This document shows, in pieces, positions 15,818-24,643 of a stretch of DNA of 45,029 nucleotides. Numbering within the stretch: position 1 is the first letter of the stretch; each line of letters begins with the position of its first letter. The notes beneath the pieces are model-generated. The model searched no databases. It was not told the origin of the DNA and saw nothing but the letters and a program-made list of their open reading frames with translations. The translations under genes and the position numbers were made by a program. Source of the stretch: Rhodospirillaceae bacterium (lineage in GTDB: Bacteria; Pseudomonadota; Alphaproteobacteria; Rhodospirillales; Rhodospirillaceae); assembly GCA_019694335.1 (NCBI GenBank), contig JAIBCD010000023.1, positions 1 through 45,029 on the forward strand, given 5' to 3'.

Positions 15818-17179
15818 ATGCGAAACCTCACAGTCCTCGCGGCCCTGCTCCTGGCGTCCGCGGCGCCGTCGTCCGCGGTATTCGCGGCGGACGCGGCGAA
15901 AAACGCCGCCCTGCGCGAGGACTACATCCGCGCCCCGATGCCGCCCGGTTTCCAGGTGGTGCCCACCGAGCTGGAAGGCCCGGTGTACGCGGATGCGCAA
16001 GGCAAGACGCTCTATATCTGGCCGTTCAGGACCATGCGGGTCGGGGCGACCGGCGACAACGAGAACATGTCGGCCTGCGAGACCAAGCCGACCACCGAAA
16101 CCGCGGGCATGATGAGCCCGTATCCGCCGGGCTTGGTGCTCCCCGAGCTGGACAAGCGCCTGTCCTGCGCGCAGGTGTGGCCGCCGGTCTATGCAGCCGA
16201 CGACGCCAAGCCGGTCGGGGGATTCACCATCATCACGCGGTCCGACGGCAAGAAGCAGTGGGCGTTCAATAAGCGGCCCATCTACACCTCGATCCTCGAT
16301 AAGATGCCGGGCGACGTGATGGGCGCGTCGGGCCGCAGGGAGCGCGGCGACGGCCCGGCGGAGCGCGATCCGATCGGTCCCGCGCCCAATGTGCCGCCGG
16401 GCTTCGATGTGATCACCACCGCCAAGGGCCGGCTGCTGCTCACGGACAAGAAGTACTCGGTCTATAGCTACGACAAGGACCAGCCCGACAAGTCCAACTG
16501 CATCGACGCCTGTGCCCGTACCTGGCTGCCGGTGCTTGCGCCGGCCGCGGCCCAGGCGGGTGGCGAATGGTCGGTCGTGAACCGCGCGCCGGGCGTGCGC
16601 CAATGGGCGTTCCGTAAAAAACCCCTCTATGTTTCCACCCAGGACACCCGGACGTGGAGCTTCGAAGGCAGCGACGAGCCGGGGTGGCACAATGTCTTCA
16701 CCCAGGAAGCCCCCCCGTTGCCGAAGGGCTTCAGCACCGTCAACAATGAAGCCGGCGAGGCCGTGATCGGCCCCAACGGCCGGGCGGTCTACACTTACAC
16801 ATGCGGGGATGACTCCAAGGACCAGCTCGCCTGCGATCATCCCGGCGCGCCCCAGGCTTACCGCATCGCGGTTTGCGGCGGTGGCAGTGTCGAGAAGTGC
16901 AATCAGCGCTTCCCGTATCTCCAAGCGTCCGCGGACGCCAAGAGCACCAGCCGGTCATGGACCATCCTGACGATCGACCCCAAGACCGGGCATTACGCGG
17001 AACCGGGGCAGGCGGGCGCGATCAGGGTTTGGGCTTACCGCGACCGGCCGCTGTTCAACTTCTACGGCGATAAGAAGCCGACCGACATGTACGGCAACAC
17101 CTGGGGCGAGTTCAACGGCAAGCGCAACGGGTTCAGGGTGTTTTTCGTCCGCGACGATTTCTTCGGCGCCGCAAACTAG
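15818..17179 (+). CDS. L protein, cassette B: secreted-repeat protein
   Basis: ATG 15818 gives 453 residues with a Sec signal peptide ending VFA-AD near residue 24. The mature start EDYIRAPMPPGFQV leads into GPVYADAQGKTLYIWPF. The same opening is found in the orphan and cassette C L proteins but not in A or D. The repeat Y-S-Y-D-K-D matches the Yx(FWY)xxD signature of COG4315 and is followed by KSNCIDACARTWLPVL. A third repeat includes RAVYTYTCGDDSKDQLACD. Each repeat pairs with a RQWAF or KQWAF strand. It starts 17 bases after T and ends 15 bases before X, with weak ribosome sites, so translational coupling is likely. The role is unknown beyond secretion. Confidence 0.82.
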   Translation: MRNLTVLAALLLASAAPSSAVFAADAAKNAALREDYIRAPMPPGFQVVPTELEGPVYADAQGKTLYIWPFRTMRVGATGDNENMSACETKPTTETAGMMSPYPPGLVLPELDKRLSCAQVWPPVYAADDAKPVGGFTIITRSDGKKQWAFNKRPIYTSILDKMPGDVMGASGRRERGDGPAERDPIGPAPNVPPGFDVITTAKGRLLLTDKKYSVYSYDKDQPDKSNCIDACARTWLPVLAPAAAQAGGEWSVVNRAPGVRQWAFRKKPLYVSTQDTRTWSFEGSDEPGWHNVFTQEAPPLPKGFSTVNNEAGEAVIGPNGRAVYTYTCGDDSKDQLACDHPGAPQAYRIAVCGGGSVEKCNQRFPYLQASADAKSTSRSWTILTIDPKTGHYAEPGQAGAIRVWAYRDRPLFNFYGDKKPTDMYGNTWGEFNGKRNGFRVFFVRDDFFGAAN

Positions 17180-17194
17180 GCAAGGGAGCAGACC

Positions 17195-18325
17195 ATGAAG
17201 CACACTTCAGGGATCAAAGCCGGTATCGCAGCCTGTGCGGCGGGCGCCGTTCTTGGCCTCAGCGCCGCGGCCTCCGCGGATGACGCCATCGTCAACAATA
17301 TCCGCGACCGCAGCATCGCCTATGCCGTGAGCGGCGGGCATTGGGGCTTCTACCAGACCGCCGATGGGAAAGCGGAATGCCCGGACGGCATCAACGACGT
17401 CGGTCCGCGCGAGACCTTCAAGGCGCTGTTTCCCGACGACGGTACCAAGCGTTCGGTGGTCGATACCCAGCTCGCGCGCGAAGCGGCGATCTGGTCGCCC
17501 GAGGAGCGCACGTACGATTTCCCCTATCACTATGCCGGCGGTAAAGTTGGTCTCGGCCTTAACCTCGACGGCAAAGTCGGACCCAACGATTTCACGACAC
17601 CGGACGGCGAGAAGGGGATCGACAACCAGCTGTTCCGCGCCCTCGGCTGCCTGCGCTGGCTGCGCGGTCCGGATGGGATCGGCTATCACTTCAGCGACAT
17701 CTATATGCGCGAGTTCAACTACAATCGCGGCCTGATCGAACTCACCAATGTCGACAGCCTGGCCGACGATCCGGACGTGGATGTCACCATCTACCGCGGG
17801 CGCGACGACCTGATGGCCGATGCTACCGGCGCCAAGATCATGCCCGGTGGCACCCAGCGCATCGATTACAAGTTCGGCCAGAAGTTCATCACCCACCTGA
17901 AAGGCAAGATCGTCGCCGGGGTGCTGACCACCGAGCCGGTGAAGGAAATGTATTGGCCGTTCGCCTGGTTCGGCGGCAATCCCGGCGCCCAGCACATCCT
18001 CGACATGCGCCTGCGCCTGAAACTGACCCAGGAGCAGGCCAACGGCTTCATCGCCGGCTATGAAAACATCGAGGAATGGTACTACGGCCTGGCGCGCGGC
18101 CGTTCGACTCACCACCTGGCTTATGGTTCGGTGTCGGCGCCCGGCGTCTACAAGGCGATCCATGAATTGGCCGATGCCTATCCGGACGCTTCCGGCAAGA
18201 ACACCGCGATCTCCATGGCCTGGGGCACCGACCTGACCCAGGTGTTCCTGCAGAAGAAGCCGCAGGAAGTCGCGGGCGACGTACCCGTTGCATCCAAGAC
18301 CGAACGCGCCGGCGACCGCCGTTAG
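17195..18325 (+). CDS. Family X exported protein, cassette B (unrecognised)
   Basis: This 376-residue protein has a signal peptide cut near ASA-DD (residue 28) and AAGGGAG upstream of ATG 17195. Its landmarks are WGFYQTADGKAECPDGIND (50-68), GLNLDGKVGPNDF (121-133), GIDNQLFRALGC (141-152) and RGPDG. Near the C-terminus it has THHLAYGSVSAPGVY and ADAYPDASGKNTAIS. It belongs with the orphan and cassette C copies, which share the AECP.G.ND.GPRE block, rather than with A and D. It is the last gene of cassette B, whereas X comes first in A and D. The NLDGK/GIDNQ pair recalls acidic 'LDG ... DNQ' motifs I associate with some myxobacterial secreted proteins, but that is a recollection and not a family assignment. 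Confidence 0.8.
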   Translation: MKHTSGIKAGIAACAAGAVLGLSAAASADDAIVNNIRDRSIAYAVSGGHWGFYQTADGKAECPDGINDVGPRETFKALFPDDGTKRSVVDTQLAREAAIWSPEERTYDFPYHYAGGKVGLGLNLDGKVGPNDFTTPDGEKGIDNQLFRALGCLRWLRGPDGIGYHFSDIYMREFNYNRGLIELTNVDSLADDPDVDVTIYRGRDDLMADATGAKIMPGGTQRIDYKFGQKFITHLKGKIVAGVLTTEPVKEMYWPFAWFGGNPGAQHILDMRLRLKLTQEQANGFIAGYENIEEWYYGLARGRSTHHLAYGSVSAPGVYKAIHELADAYPDASGKNTAISMAWGTDLTQVFLQKKPQEVAGDVPVASKTERAGDRR

Positions 18326-18344
18326 TATCCGAGGCATAAAGGCG

Positions 18345-18370
18345 AAAGGGCGCCTCGTGGCGCCCCTTTT
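18345..18370 (+). terminator. Intrinsic terminator after cassette B
   Basis: The stem AAAGGGCGCC (18345-18354) pairs with GGCGCCCCTTT, with one extra C and a 4-base loop, and runs into TTTT. It lies 19 bases after the X stop codon and ends cassette B. Confidence 0.85.
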
Positions 18371-18790
18371 CGTGCCCGGCATGGGCCTGCGTTCTTTGTG
18401 GCCCCGCGTTCGCTTCGGCCTTTGATCAAAACGCGTTCTGCCGCTCTGCGGGAATGCGTTTGTGTGCATTGCGGCCGCTCTTCATGTTCCCCCAGGCAAT
18501 CCGTTAACGCGGGGCGGGGCCGTAATTTGGGGCATGATCTAACTAAATAATCACATCATTACCATAAATCAGTTTCTCGTCGTGCACGCGGTCCCGATAG
18601 TTGTTGGAGCATCACCGCCGAGGGGCATTGGGCGGGCAGGGATTTTTCCCCCGAGGGGTGGGCTCGGGGTCGTTTCTACGGTCGGAATCCGCCTGTTGAA
18701 GCCGTGCGCCTGTTGGCCGCGGCGGCTTTCAGTTGATTCCGGGAAAGCACGTCATACCGGGCCGTTTAGGCGCCGAACGGAGGCTGCATC
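18371..18790. promoter_or_regulatory. Upstream region of the first intact receptor
   Basis: These 420 bases carry no gene I can support. An AT-rich stretch at 18538-18578 (TAACTAAATAATCACATCAT and following) stands out and is a likely promoter area for the small ORF and receptor downstream. CCGAGGGG occurs twice (about 18617 and 18651), bracketing a GGGATTTTTCCCCC run. I found no cobalamin-riboswitch-like or other known riboswitch core. Confidence 0.35.
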
Positions 18791-18892
18791 ATGACCAAGC
18801 CTTATCCGACGAAGCGCGGTTTGATGAAATTCGCGTCCGTCCTGGCGTTGAGCGCATCCGAGCGTGGCCCGGCCATGGCGTCGGCGAACTAA
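18791..18892 (+). CDS. 33-codon ORF: receptor N-terminus remnant or leader peptide
   Basis: ATG 18791 follows a strong CGGAGG ribosome site eight bases upstream and runs 33 codons to TAA 18890-18892. The product starts MTKPYPTKRGLMKFASVLAL and ends AMASAN, a basic start followed by a hydrophobic core, like a signal peptide. It resembles the N-termini of the second and third receptors (MTKFTPGIRL, MKTFTPGIRL). It may be the surviving start of a decayed receptor, or a translated leader for the receptor that begins 54 bases later. The good ribosome site argues that it is still translated. I cannot decide between these from sequence alone. Confidence 0.45.
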   Translation: MTKPYPTKRGLMKFASVLALSASERGPAMASAN

Positions 18893-18946
18893 GGGATTGA
18901 GAGCAACACCGAAACACCAGGCGTTACATTAGAGGGGGTTACGACC

Positions 18947-21868
18947 ATGACATCGTCCAAAATCCGTCGCGCGCGCGCGTTCGCGCTGGCGTCCACATCG
19001 ATCGCCGCACTACTGGCGAGCGCGGTCATGCCCGCGCAGGCGCAGGCACAAACCGCCCAGGCCCAGACCGCTCAGGCGCCTTCGGTGGAGGAAATCGTCG
19101 TCACCGGATCGCGCATCGTGCGCGACGGCTACGAAGCGCCAACCCCGGTCTCGGTGCTGGGGACCGAAGAGCTCCAGGCGATGAACGACGCCAATATCGC
19201 TGACTCGGTCAACAAACTGCCGGCGTTCTCGGGTTCGCAGACGCAGCGTACCGGCGCGGTCAACCTGTCGTCCGGCGCCGCCGGCGTGAACCTGCTGAAC
19301 CTGCGCGGCATGGGCAGTCAGCGCGTGCTGGTGCTGCTCGACGGCAAGCGCGTGATCAACGCCGGCATGTCCTCGGGTTATACCGGCGCCGATACCAATA
19401 CCATGCCGCAAGGCCTGATCAGCCGCGTCGACGTGGTCACGGGGGGCGCTTCCGCGGCCTACGGTTCGGACGCGCTCTCGGGCGTGGTCAACTTCATCCT
19501 CAACAAAGAGTTCGTCGGCGTGAAGGGTAACGTCCAAGGCGGCGTCACCGGTTACGGCGACGGCCGGAACTGGGGCGTCAGCATGGCGGGCGGCGCCGCG
19601 TTTGGCGGCGGACGCGGCCATATCCTCCTCTCCGGCGAACTCTACGCCGACGACGGCATCAAGGGCGTGTTCCGCCCCTGGAACGACCAAGGCGGCGTGG
19701 TCATGTCCAATCCCAACCGCACCGCCACCAACGGCCTGCCGGCGTTCATCGCGGCGCGGCAGATCGGCGTCAACAACGCCATGCCCGGCGGCCTGATCAC
19801 GCGCGGGCCGCTGAAGGGTCTGTACTTCGGCCCCGGCGGCACCGTACTGCAGTTCAACTACGGCCTGGTCGGGAACAGCAACCTGATGCAGGGCGGCGAC
19901 TGGAAGATCTCGCGCATCGACTACGGCGTCGACCTGGATCCCTCGCTCCAGCGCGAGAACGCCTATGCGCGCGTCTCCTACGACATCGCCGATAACGTCA
20001 ACGTGCATGCCGAATTGCAGTATGGCCGTTCGCATGCCGCCAACACCAACAACGTCAATCGCCTGTTCGACCAGGTCGTGATCCTGTCCGGCAATCCGTT
20101 CATCCCGGCCTCTGTGCAGGCGCAGATGACCGCGCTCAAGCTAACCAGTATCACGCTGGGCACATCGAGCGGCGACGTCGGCCGGTTCTTCGCCGACAAC
20201 ATCCGGCAGCTGCGGCGCTGGTCGGTGGGCGGCGACGGCAAGTTCGACGCCTTCGACACCAATTGGACGTGGGAAGCCTACTGGCAGTCCAGCCAGGAAG
20301 GCCTGTCGTCGCGCATCCGGAACAGCGGCAATACCGCGCATATCGCCCTGGCAACCGACGCGGTGAGCAATCCCGTCACCGGCGCGATTGTCTGCCGTTC
20401 GACTCTTACCGCCCCGACCAACGGCTGCGTGCCGTTCAACTTCTTCGGCCAGGGCGTCAACAGCCGCGCGGCGATCGATTACTTCGTGGGCATTTCCTAC
20501 CGCTATGACTCGTTGCGCCAGGATATCGCCTCGTTCACCGTGAACGGCGAACCGTTCTCGACCTGGGCGGGCCCGGTGTCGCTCGCGACCGGGATCGAGC
20601 ACCGCCGCGAAAGCGTCAAAGGTCTCAATACGCCGGAAGACGAAGCGGCCCTCTACCTGGCCGGCAATTTCAAGACCACCACGGGCCGGTTCGACGTGAA
20701 CGAAGGCTTCGTCGAAACCGTCATCCCCTTGGCCAAGGACGCGGTGTGGGCCAAGTCGCTCGACATGTCGGCCGCCATCCGCGCCACGGACTATACCTCG
20801 TCCGGTTACGTCACCACCTGGAAGGTGGGGGCGAACTGGCAATTCATCGACGATATCCGCGTGCGCTTCACGCGGTCGCGTGACATCCGCGCCGCCTATC
20901 TTGGCGAACTCTACGCTGGCGGCACCGCGGCGGGGGCAAACGCCTTCTCCGATCCGTTTACCGGCACGCAGGTTCCTTCCGGGTTTTCGCTGGGCCGCGG
21001 CAATCCCACGCTGCAGCCGGAAAAGGCGGATACAACCGGCGTCGGCATGGTCCTGACGCCGCAGTTCTTCCCGGGCTTCGGCGCTTCGGTGGACTATTAC
21101 AATATCGACGTGACCGGCGCGGTGGTAAGTCCCAATGGCCAATCGGTTATCGACGGCTGTTATGCGGGCATCGCGGCGCTGTGCCCCAACATCATTCGCC
21201 TGGGGCCGGTGATCGGCAATACCGGCCTTTCGCCGATCAACACCGTGGTGACCTCGCCGCAGAATATCGCGTCGCAGGTGATGCGTGGCATCGACATCGA
21301 GGCCAGCTACCGCCTCGCGCTCGCCGACATCAACAACTCCTGGAACGGCAATCTGACGCTGCGCTCTCTCAGCACGCGCGTGCTGAAGGTCGAAAGCGTG
21401 AACACCACGCTGTCGGCCAACCAGGTCGTCAATGGCCTGGGCGTGCTCGGCGGCTTCGCGGTGTCGGGCTACTCGGGCCTGACCGCGCCCAAGTTCCGCA
21501 TGAACAACTCGGTCCGCTACAACAACGACACGATGTCGGTGACCTTGGGCATGCGCTACATCGCGGGCGGCGTCTATAACAACGCCTTCACCGAGTGCGC
21601 GTCGGGATGCCCGGCCAACAACACCCGGACCATCGACAATAACCACATCGCTTCCAACACCGTCTACGACCTGGGCCTCAGTTACAAGGCGATCAAGACC
21701 GACGCCGGCGGGGAAGGGGAGTTGTTCCTCTCGATCACCAACCTGTTCAACCAGGCGCCGCCATTCATCGCCGGCGGCAACGGTTCGGGCTACTACTCGG
21801 GCCAGAACGTCCGCGATTACGACACCGTCGGCCGCTATTTCACGGCAGGGGTACGCTTCAAGATGTAG
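18947..21868 (+). CDS. TonB-dependent outer-membrane receptor 1
   Basis: This 973-residue receptor has a Sec signal peptide (cut near AQAQ, residues 30-35) and a TonB box at VEEIVVTG (47-54). The plug contains GSRIVRDGYEAPTPVSVLG, then NLRGMGSQRVLVLLDGKRV and GGASAAYGSDALSGVVNFI. A 22-strand barrel should follow, ending in TAGVRFKM. There is no N-terminal STN domain, so it does not signal through an ECF sigma/anti-sigma pair. A late loop carries the pair CASGC shared with the other receptors here. It imports a substrate across the outer membrane using TonB-ExbB-ExbD energy. The ribosome site is AGAGGGGG. It stands alone between terminators, ahead of the orphan L-X pair. The substrate is unknown. 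Confidence 0.92.
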   Translation: MTSSKIRRARAFALASTSIAALLASAVMPAQAQAQTAQAQTAQAPSVEEIVVTGSRIVRDGYEAPTPVSVLGTEELQAMNDANIADSVNKLPAFSGSQTQRTGAVNLSSGAAGVNLLNLRGMGSQRVLVLLDGKRVINAGMSSGYTGADTNTMPQGLISRVDVVTGGASAAYGSDALSGVVNFILNKEFVGVKGNVQGGVTGYGDGRNWGVSMAGGAAFGGGRGHILLSGELYADDGIKGVFRPWNDQGGVVMSNPNRTATNGLPAFIAARQIGVNNAMPGGLITRGPLKGLYFGPGGTVLQFNYGLVGNSNLMQGGDWKISRIDYGVDLDPSLQRENAYARVSYDIADNVNVHAELQYGRSHAANTNNVNRLFDQVVILSGNPFIPASVQAQMTALKLTSITLGTSSGDVGRFFADNIRQLRRWSVGGDGKFDAFDTNWTWEAYWQSSQEGLSSRIRNSGNTAHIALATDAVSNPVTGAIVCRSTLTAPTNGCVPFNFFGQGVNSRAAIDYFVGISYRYDSLRQDIASFTVNGEPFSTWAGPVSLATGIEHRRESVKGLNTPEDEAALYLAGNFKTTTGRFDVNEGFVETVIPLAKDAVWAKSLDMSAAIRATDYTSSGYVTTWKVGANWQFIDDIRVRFTRSRDIRAAYLGELYAGGTAAGANAFSDPFTGTQVPSGFSLGRGNPTLQPEKADTTGVGMVLTPQFFPGFGASVDYYNIDVTGAVVSPNGQSVIDGCYAGIAALCPNIIRLGPVIGNTGLSPINTVVTSPQNIASQVMRGIDIEASYRLALADINNSWNGNLTLRSLSTRVLKVESVNTTLSANQVVNGLGVLGGFAVSGYSGLTAPKFRMNNSVRYNNDTMSVTLGMRYIAGGVYNNAFTECASGCPANNTRTIDNNHIASNTVYDLGLSYKAIKTDAGGEGELFLSITNLFNQAPPFIAGGNGSGYYSGQNVRDYDTVGRYFTAGVRFKM
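20090..20142. repeat. 53-bp block identical to receptor 3
   Basis: This segment inside receptor 1 is identical by eye to 41792-41844 in receptor 3, while receptor 2 differs at many third positions in the same place. It encodes the end of SGNPFIPASVQAQMTALKL. Confidence 0.85.
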
Positions 21869-21898
21869 GTCCGCGGCGTCGCGTAACAGCGATCGGAT

Positions 21899-21928
21899 AA
21901 ACGGCGGCTCTTCCGGGAGCCGCCGTTT
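21899..21928 (+). terminator. Intrinsic terminator after receptor 1
   Basis: A perfect 12-bp stem (AAACGGCGGCTC 21899-21910 with GAGCCGCCGTTT 21917-21928) and a 6-base loop. The T run is short, but position and stem strength fit termination of the receptor transcript. Confidence 0.82.
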
Positions 21929-21987
21929 GCATTGTAAAATAGGGACCAAGACGGGTTGCGGAGAAGCCGGCGACAAAGGAAGAGAGC

Positions 21988-23361
21988 ATGCGCGCGTTCA
22001 AGGTCGTGATGCCAATGGCGTTGTCGGTGTTGGTCCTGCTGCTGGCGGGCGATCCCGCCAGCGCCCAGCAGGCGCGGGGGAAGCCCACCGCCGAGCGCGA
22101 GGATTTCCTGCCCGAGCCGATGCCGCCAGGCTTCCAGGTCATCGGCAACGAGATCGAAGGACCGGTGTTCGCGGATGCCAACGGGCGCACGCTCTATCGC
22201 TGGCCGCTCCGGGGCCTGCGCAATGGCGACGTGGGCGACCGCAAGAACGCCGCGTCGAACTGCGGCGCTGAAATCTACAACGTGAATTCGGGGCTGCAGA
22301 GCCCATGGCCGCCAGGGCTGGCGTTGCCCGACGCTGGCGTCCGCAGGAGCTGCCAGGATCTGTGGCCGGCCGTGATCGCCACGGCCGATGCCAAGCCGGT
22401 CGGCAAGTGGAGCATCATCGCCCGCAAGGACGGCGCCAAACAATGGGCCTACGACGGGTACCCGATCTATACGTCCAATTTGGACAAACAGCCCGGCGAC
22501 GTGCTGGGCGGCAGCAACCGCCGTGCACGCGGCGACGCCCCCGGGGTACGCGAGCCGCTCGGACCTCATGCCAATGTGCCGCCGGCGTTCAGCGTGGTCA
22601 TGGTCGGCAGCGGCCGGATGCTCGTCAACTACTCCGGCTTTTCGGTTTACTCCTGGGACGGCGACGGGCCCGACAAGTCCAATTGTGCCGCCGCCTGTCT
22701 CGCGAGCTGGGCGCCGGTGCTGGCGGCGGAAAGCTCCCAGCCGCAAGGCGAGTGGACCATCGTCCAGCGCCAGCCCGGTATCCGGCAATGGGCGTTCCGC
22801 AAGAAGCCGCTCTACACCTATATCGCGGACGCCAAGCCGCGCAGCATGATGGGTAGCGACGAACCCGGCTGGCACAACGTCTATACCCAGCACGCGCCGG
22901 CCTGGCCGGCGGAGTTCACCCAGCAGGAAACCCATGCCGGAATCGTGCTGGCGGACGCCAAGGGCAAGACCATCTACCTCTACGCCTGCGGCGACGACGC
23001 CCTCGACCAGCAGGCATGCGACCATCCGGCGTCGCCGCAGGGGTATCGCTACTCCGTATGCGGCGGCAATGACGCCGCGCGGTGTCTGAAGACCTTCCCT
23101 TATGTGGTCGCGGCCCGGGACGCGAAGTCGCCCAGCCGGTCCTGGACGACGATCGATATCGATCCAATGACCGGGCTGTTCGCGCAAGCCGGACAGGCCG
23201 GGGCGTTGCATGTGTGGGCCTATCGCGGCCGGCCGGTCTACACCTTCGCCGACGAGAAGCCCGGTGACGTCGATGGCGACGCCTGGGGCGAATTCTACGG
23301 CGCTCGCAACGGCTACAAGGCTTTCTGGCTTCGCGACGACTTCTACTCGAACGCAGGTTGA
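21988..23361 (+). CDS. L protein, orphan L-X pair: secreted-repeat protein
   Basis: The product is 457 residues, starting at ATG 21988 after AAGGAAGAGAG. The Sec signal peptide ends PASA-QQ near residue 26. The mature start EDFLPEPMPPGFQV is followed by EIEGPVFADANGRTLYRWPL, very close to the cassette C L protein. The second repeat carries FSVYSWDGDGPDKSNC, a clear Yx(FWY)xxD match, then CLASWAPVLAAE. The third has KTIYLYACGDDALDQQACD, and the last strand is GRPVYTFADEKPGDVDGDAW. Unlike the other L genes it has no D or T gene upstream. It follows receptor 1 and its terminator, so it begins its own unit with X. Its closeness to the cassette C copy suggests a tandem duplication. Confidence 0.82.
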   Translation: MRAFKVVMPMALSVLVLLLAGDPASAQQARGKPTAEREDFLPEPMPPGFQVIGNEIEGPVFADANGRTLYRWPLRGLRNGDVGDRKNAASNCGAEIYNVNSGLQSPWPPGLALPDAGVRRSCQDLWPAVIATADAKPVGKWSIIARKDGAKQWAYDGYPIYTSNLDKQPGDVLGGSNRRARGDAPGVREPLGPHANVPPAFSVVMVGSGRMLVNYSGFSVYSWDGDGPDKSNCAAACLASWAPVLAAESSQPQGEWTIVQRQPGIRQWAFRKKPLYTYIADAKPRSMMGSDEPGWHNVYTQHAPAWPAEFTQQETHAGIVLADAKGKTIYLYACGDDALDQQACDHPASPQGYRYSVCGGNDAARCLKTFPYVVAARDAKSPSRSWTTIDIDPMTGLFAQAGQAGALHVWAYRGRPVYTFADEKPGDVDGDAWGEFYGARNGYKAFWLRDDFYSNAG

Positions 23362-23381
23362 CCCCTATGGAGTTCACCCGG

Positions 23382-24491
23382 ATGACGACTTCAAGCACCC
23401 GTCTTATCGCAACCGCGCTCGGGCTCGCGCTGTTGCCTCATGTTGCGCTGGCCGACGGCGTGACCAACCGCGCCATCGGCTATGTGCTGACCGACAAGCA
23501 TTGGGCGGTCTACCAGACGCCGAACGGCAAGGCCGAATGCCCCAACGGCATGAACGACGGGCCGCGCGAACAATTTAAGATCCTGTTTCCGGAAGACGGC
23601 ACCAAGCGGACGATGATGGACACCCAGTTCGTGCGCGAAGGCGAGAACTGGTTTCCGGCGGAAAACGAGCCGATCGCCCCCAACGGCAAGCCGCTGCCGT
23701 ATTACGAGCCTCAGGGCAAGACCGGCGTCGGCCTGAACCTCGACGGCAAAGTGGGGCCCAACGATTTCACGAGTCCCGCCGGTGAGACCGGCATCGACAA
23801 CCAGCTTTACCGCGCCGTCGGCTGCGTCGCGGGCTTCCGCGGGCCCGATGGAGCCTATACGTTTTTCCAGAACGACTACATGCAGCGGCAGATCTTCAAC
23901 CGCGTGCTGATCGAGATCACCGACGTCGACGATCTCAATAACGATCCGGATGTGACCGTCACCACCTACCGCGGGTTCAGTCCGCTCCTCAACAGCGCCA
24001 ACGGCAAGGACTTCATTCCCGGCGGCACCCAGAAGATCGACGAGCGCTGGGGCAAGCGCTATATCCACAGCTTCAAAGGGCGCATCGTCAACGGCACGCT
24101 GACCACCGACCCCGCCGACACCAAGATCCCCTTCGCGGACACCTTCGACACCAATGTCGACCTGACGCTCAAGGCCGCGCGCTTCAACCTCAAGCTGACG
24201 CCGACCACCGCCGAAGGTTTGATCGGCACATATCTCGACCTCAAGGAGTGGCACCATCACCTGGCGATCAACTGGACCACGCATCACGCCAGCTATGGCC
24301 AGCAGTCCATTCCATCGATTATCCGGGCGATGCGCCGCCTCGCGGACGCCTATCCGGACCCGGTTACCGGCAAGATGACGGCGATTTCCGCGGCGCTGGA
24401 CGTGAAATTCGTGCAGGCCTACATCCTGCGTGACGCGAAAAAGGGCCCGGTCGCCGCCGTCCCGGCCGCTACGGCGCCGGCCGAACGGTGA
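23382..24491 (+). CDS. Family X exported protein, orphan L-X pair (unrecognised)
   Basis: I place the start at ATG 23382 (369 aa), because GGAG lies nine bases upstream and the signal peptide then begins cleanly (MTTSSTRLIATALGLALLPH, cut near ALA, residue 24). Upstream in-frame starts at TTG 23358 and ATG 23367 overlap or abut the L gene. Landmarks are WAVYQTPNGKAECPNGMND (41-59), GLNLDGKVGPNDFT (117-130), GIDNQLYRAVGC (137-148), THHASYGQQSIPS and ADAYPDPVTGKMTAIS. It is much closer to the cassette C copy than to B. No function is recognised. The 152-base gap to the cassette C D gene holds a perfect 18-bp palindrome. Confidence 0.8.
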   Translation: MTTSSTRLIATALGLALLPHVALADGVTNRAIGYVLTDKHWAVYQTPNGKAECPNGMNDGPREQFKILFPEDGTKRTMMDTQFVREGENWFPAENEPIAPNGKPLPYYEPQGKTGVGLNLDGKVGPNDFTSPAGETGIDNQLYRAVGCVAGFRGPDGAYTFFQNDYMQRQIFNRVLIEITDVDDLNNDPDVTVTTYRGFSPLLNSANGKDFIPGGTQKIDERWGKRYIHSFKGRIVNGTLTTDPADTKIPFADTFDTNVDLTLKAARFNLKLTPTTAEGLIGTYLDLKEWHHHLAINWTTHHASYGQQSIPSIIRAMRRLADAYPDPVTGKMTAISAALDVKFVQAYILRDAKKGPVAAVPAATAPAER

Positions 24492-24500
24492 TTTTTAGCG

Positions 24501-24518
24501 GGAAATCCTAGGATTTCC
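24501..24518. promoter_or_regulatory. Perfect 18-bp palindrome before cassette C
   Basis: GGAAATCCTAGGATTTCC is a perfect inverted repeat with no spacer, nine bases after the orphan X stop codon and about 125 bases before cassette C. It lacks a hairpin loop and a T run, so an operator for a dimeric regulator is more likely than a terminator. TATAGT at 24578-24583 is a possible -10 element downstream of it. Confidence 0.4.
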
Positions 24519-24643
24519 GACCAGTTGACGGGAAAACGGGGGGTGTCCTGCGGCTACCGTAGGATACCGGCCTGTCTTATAGTATGACGCTGCGGGAGGC
24601 CCTGGGAGGGGTGGACCGCCGCCGCCGAGGAGAGGGAGCTGTC

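Noticed and set aside
18371-18790. Possible cobalamin or other riboswitch before receptor 1
   Set aside because: I looked for conserved riboswitch cores and found none. Only G-rich repeats and an AT-rich stretch are present.
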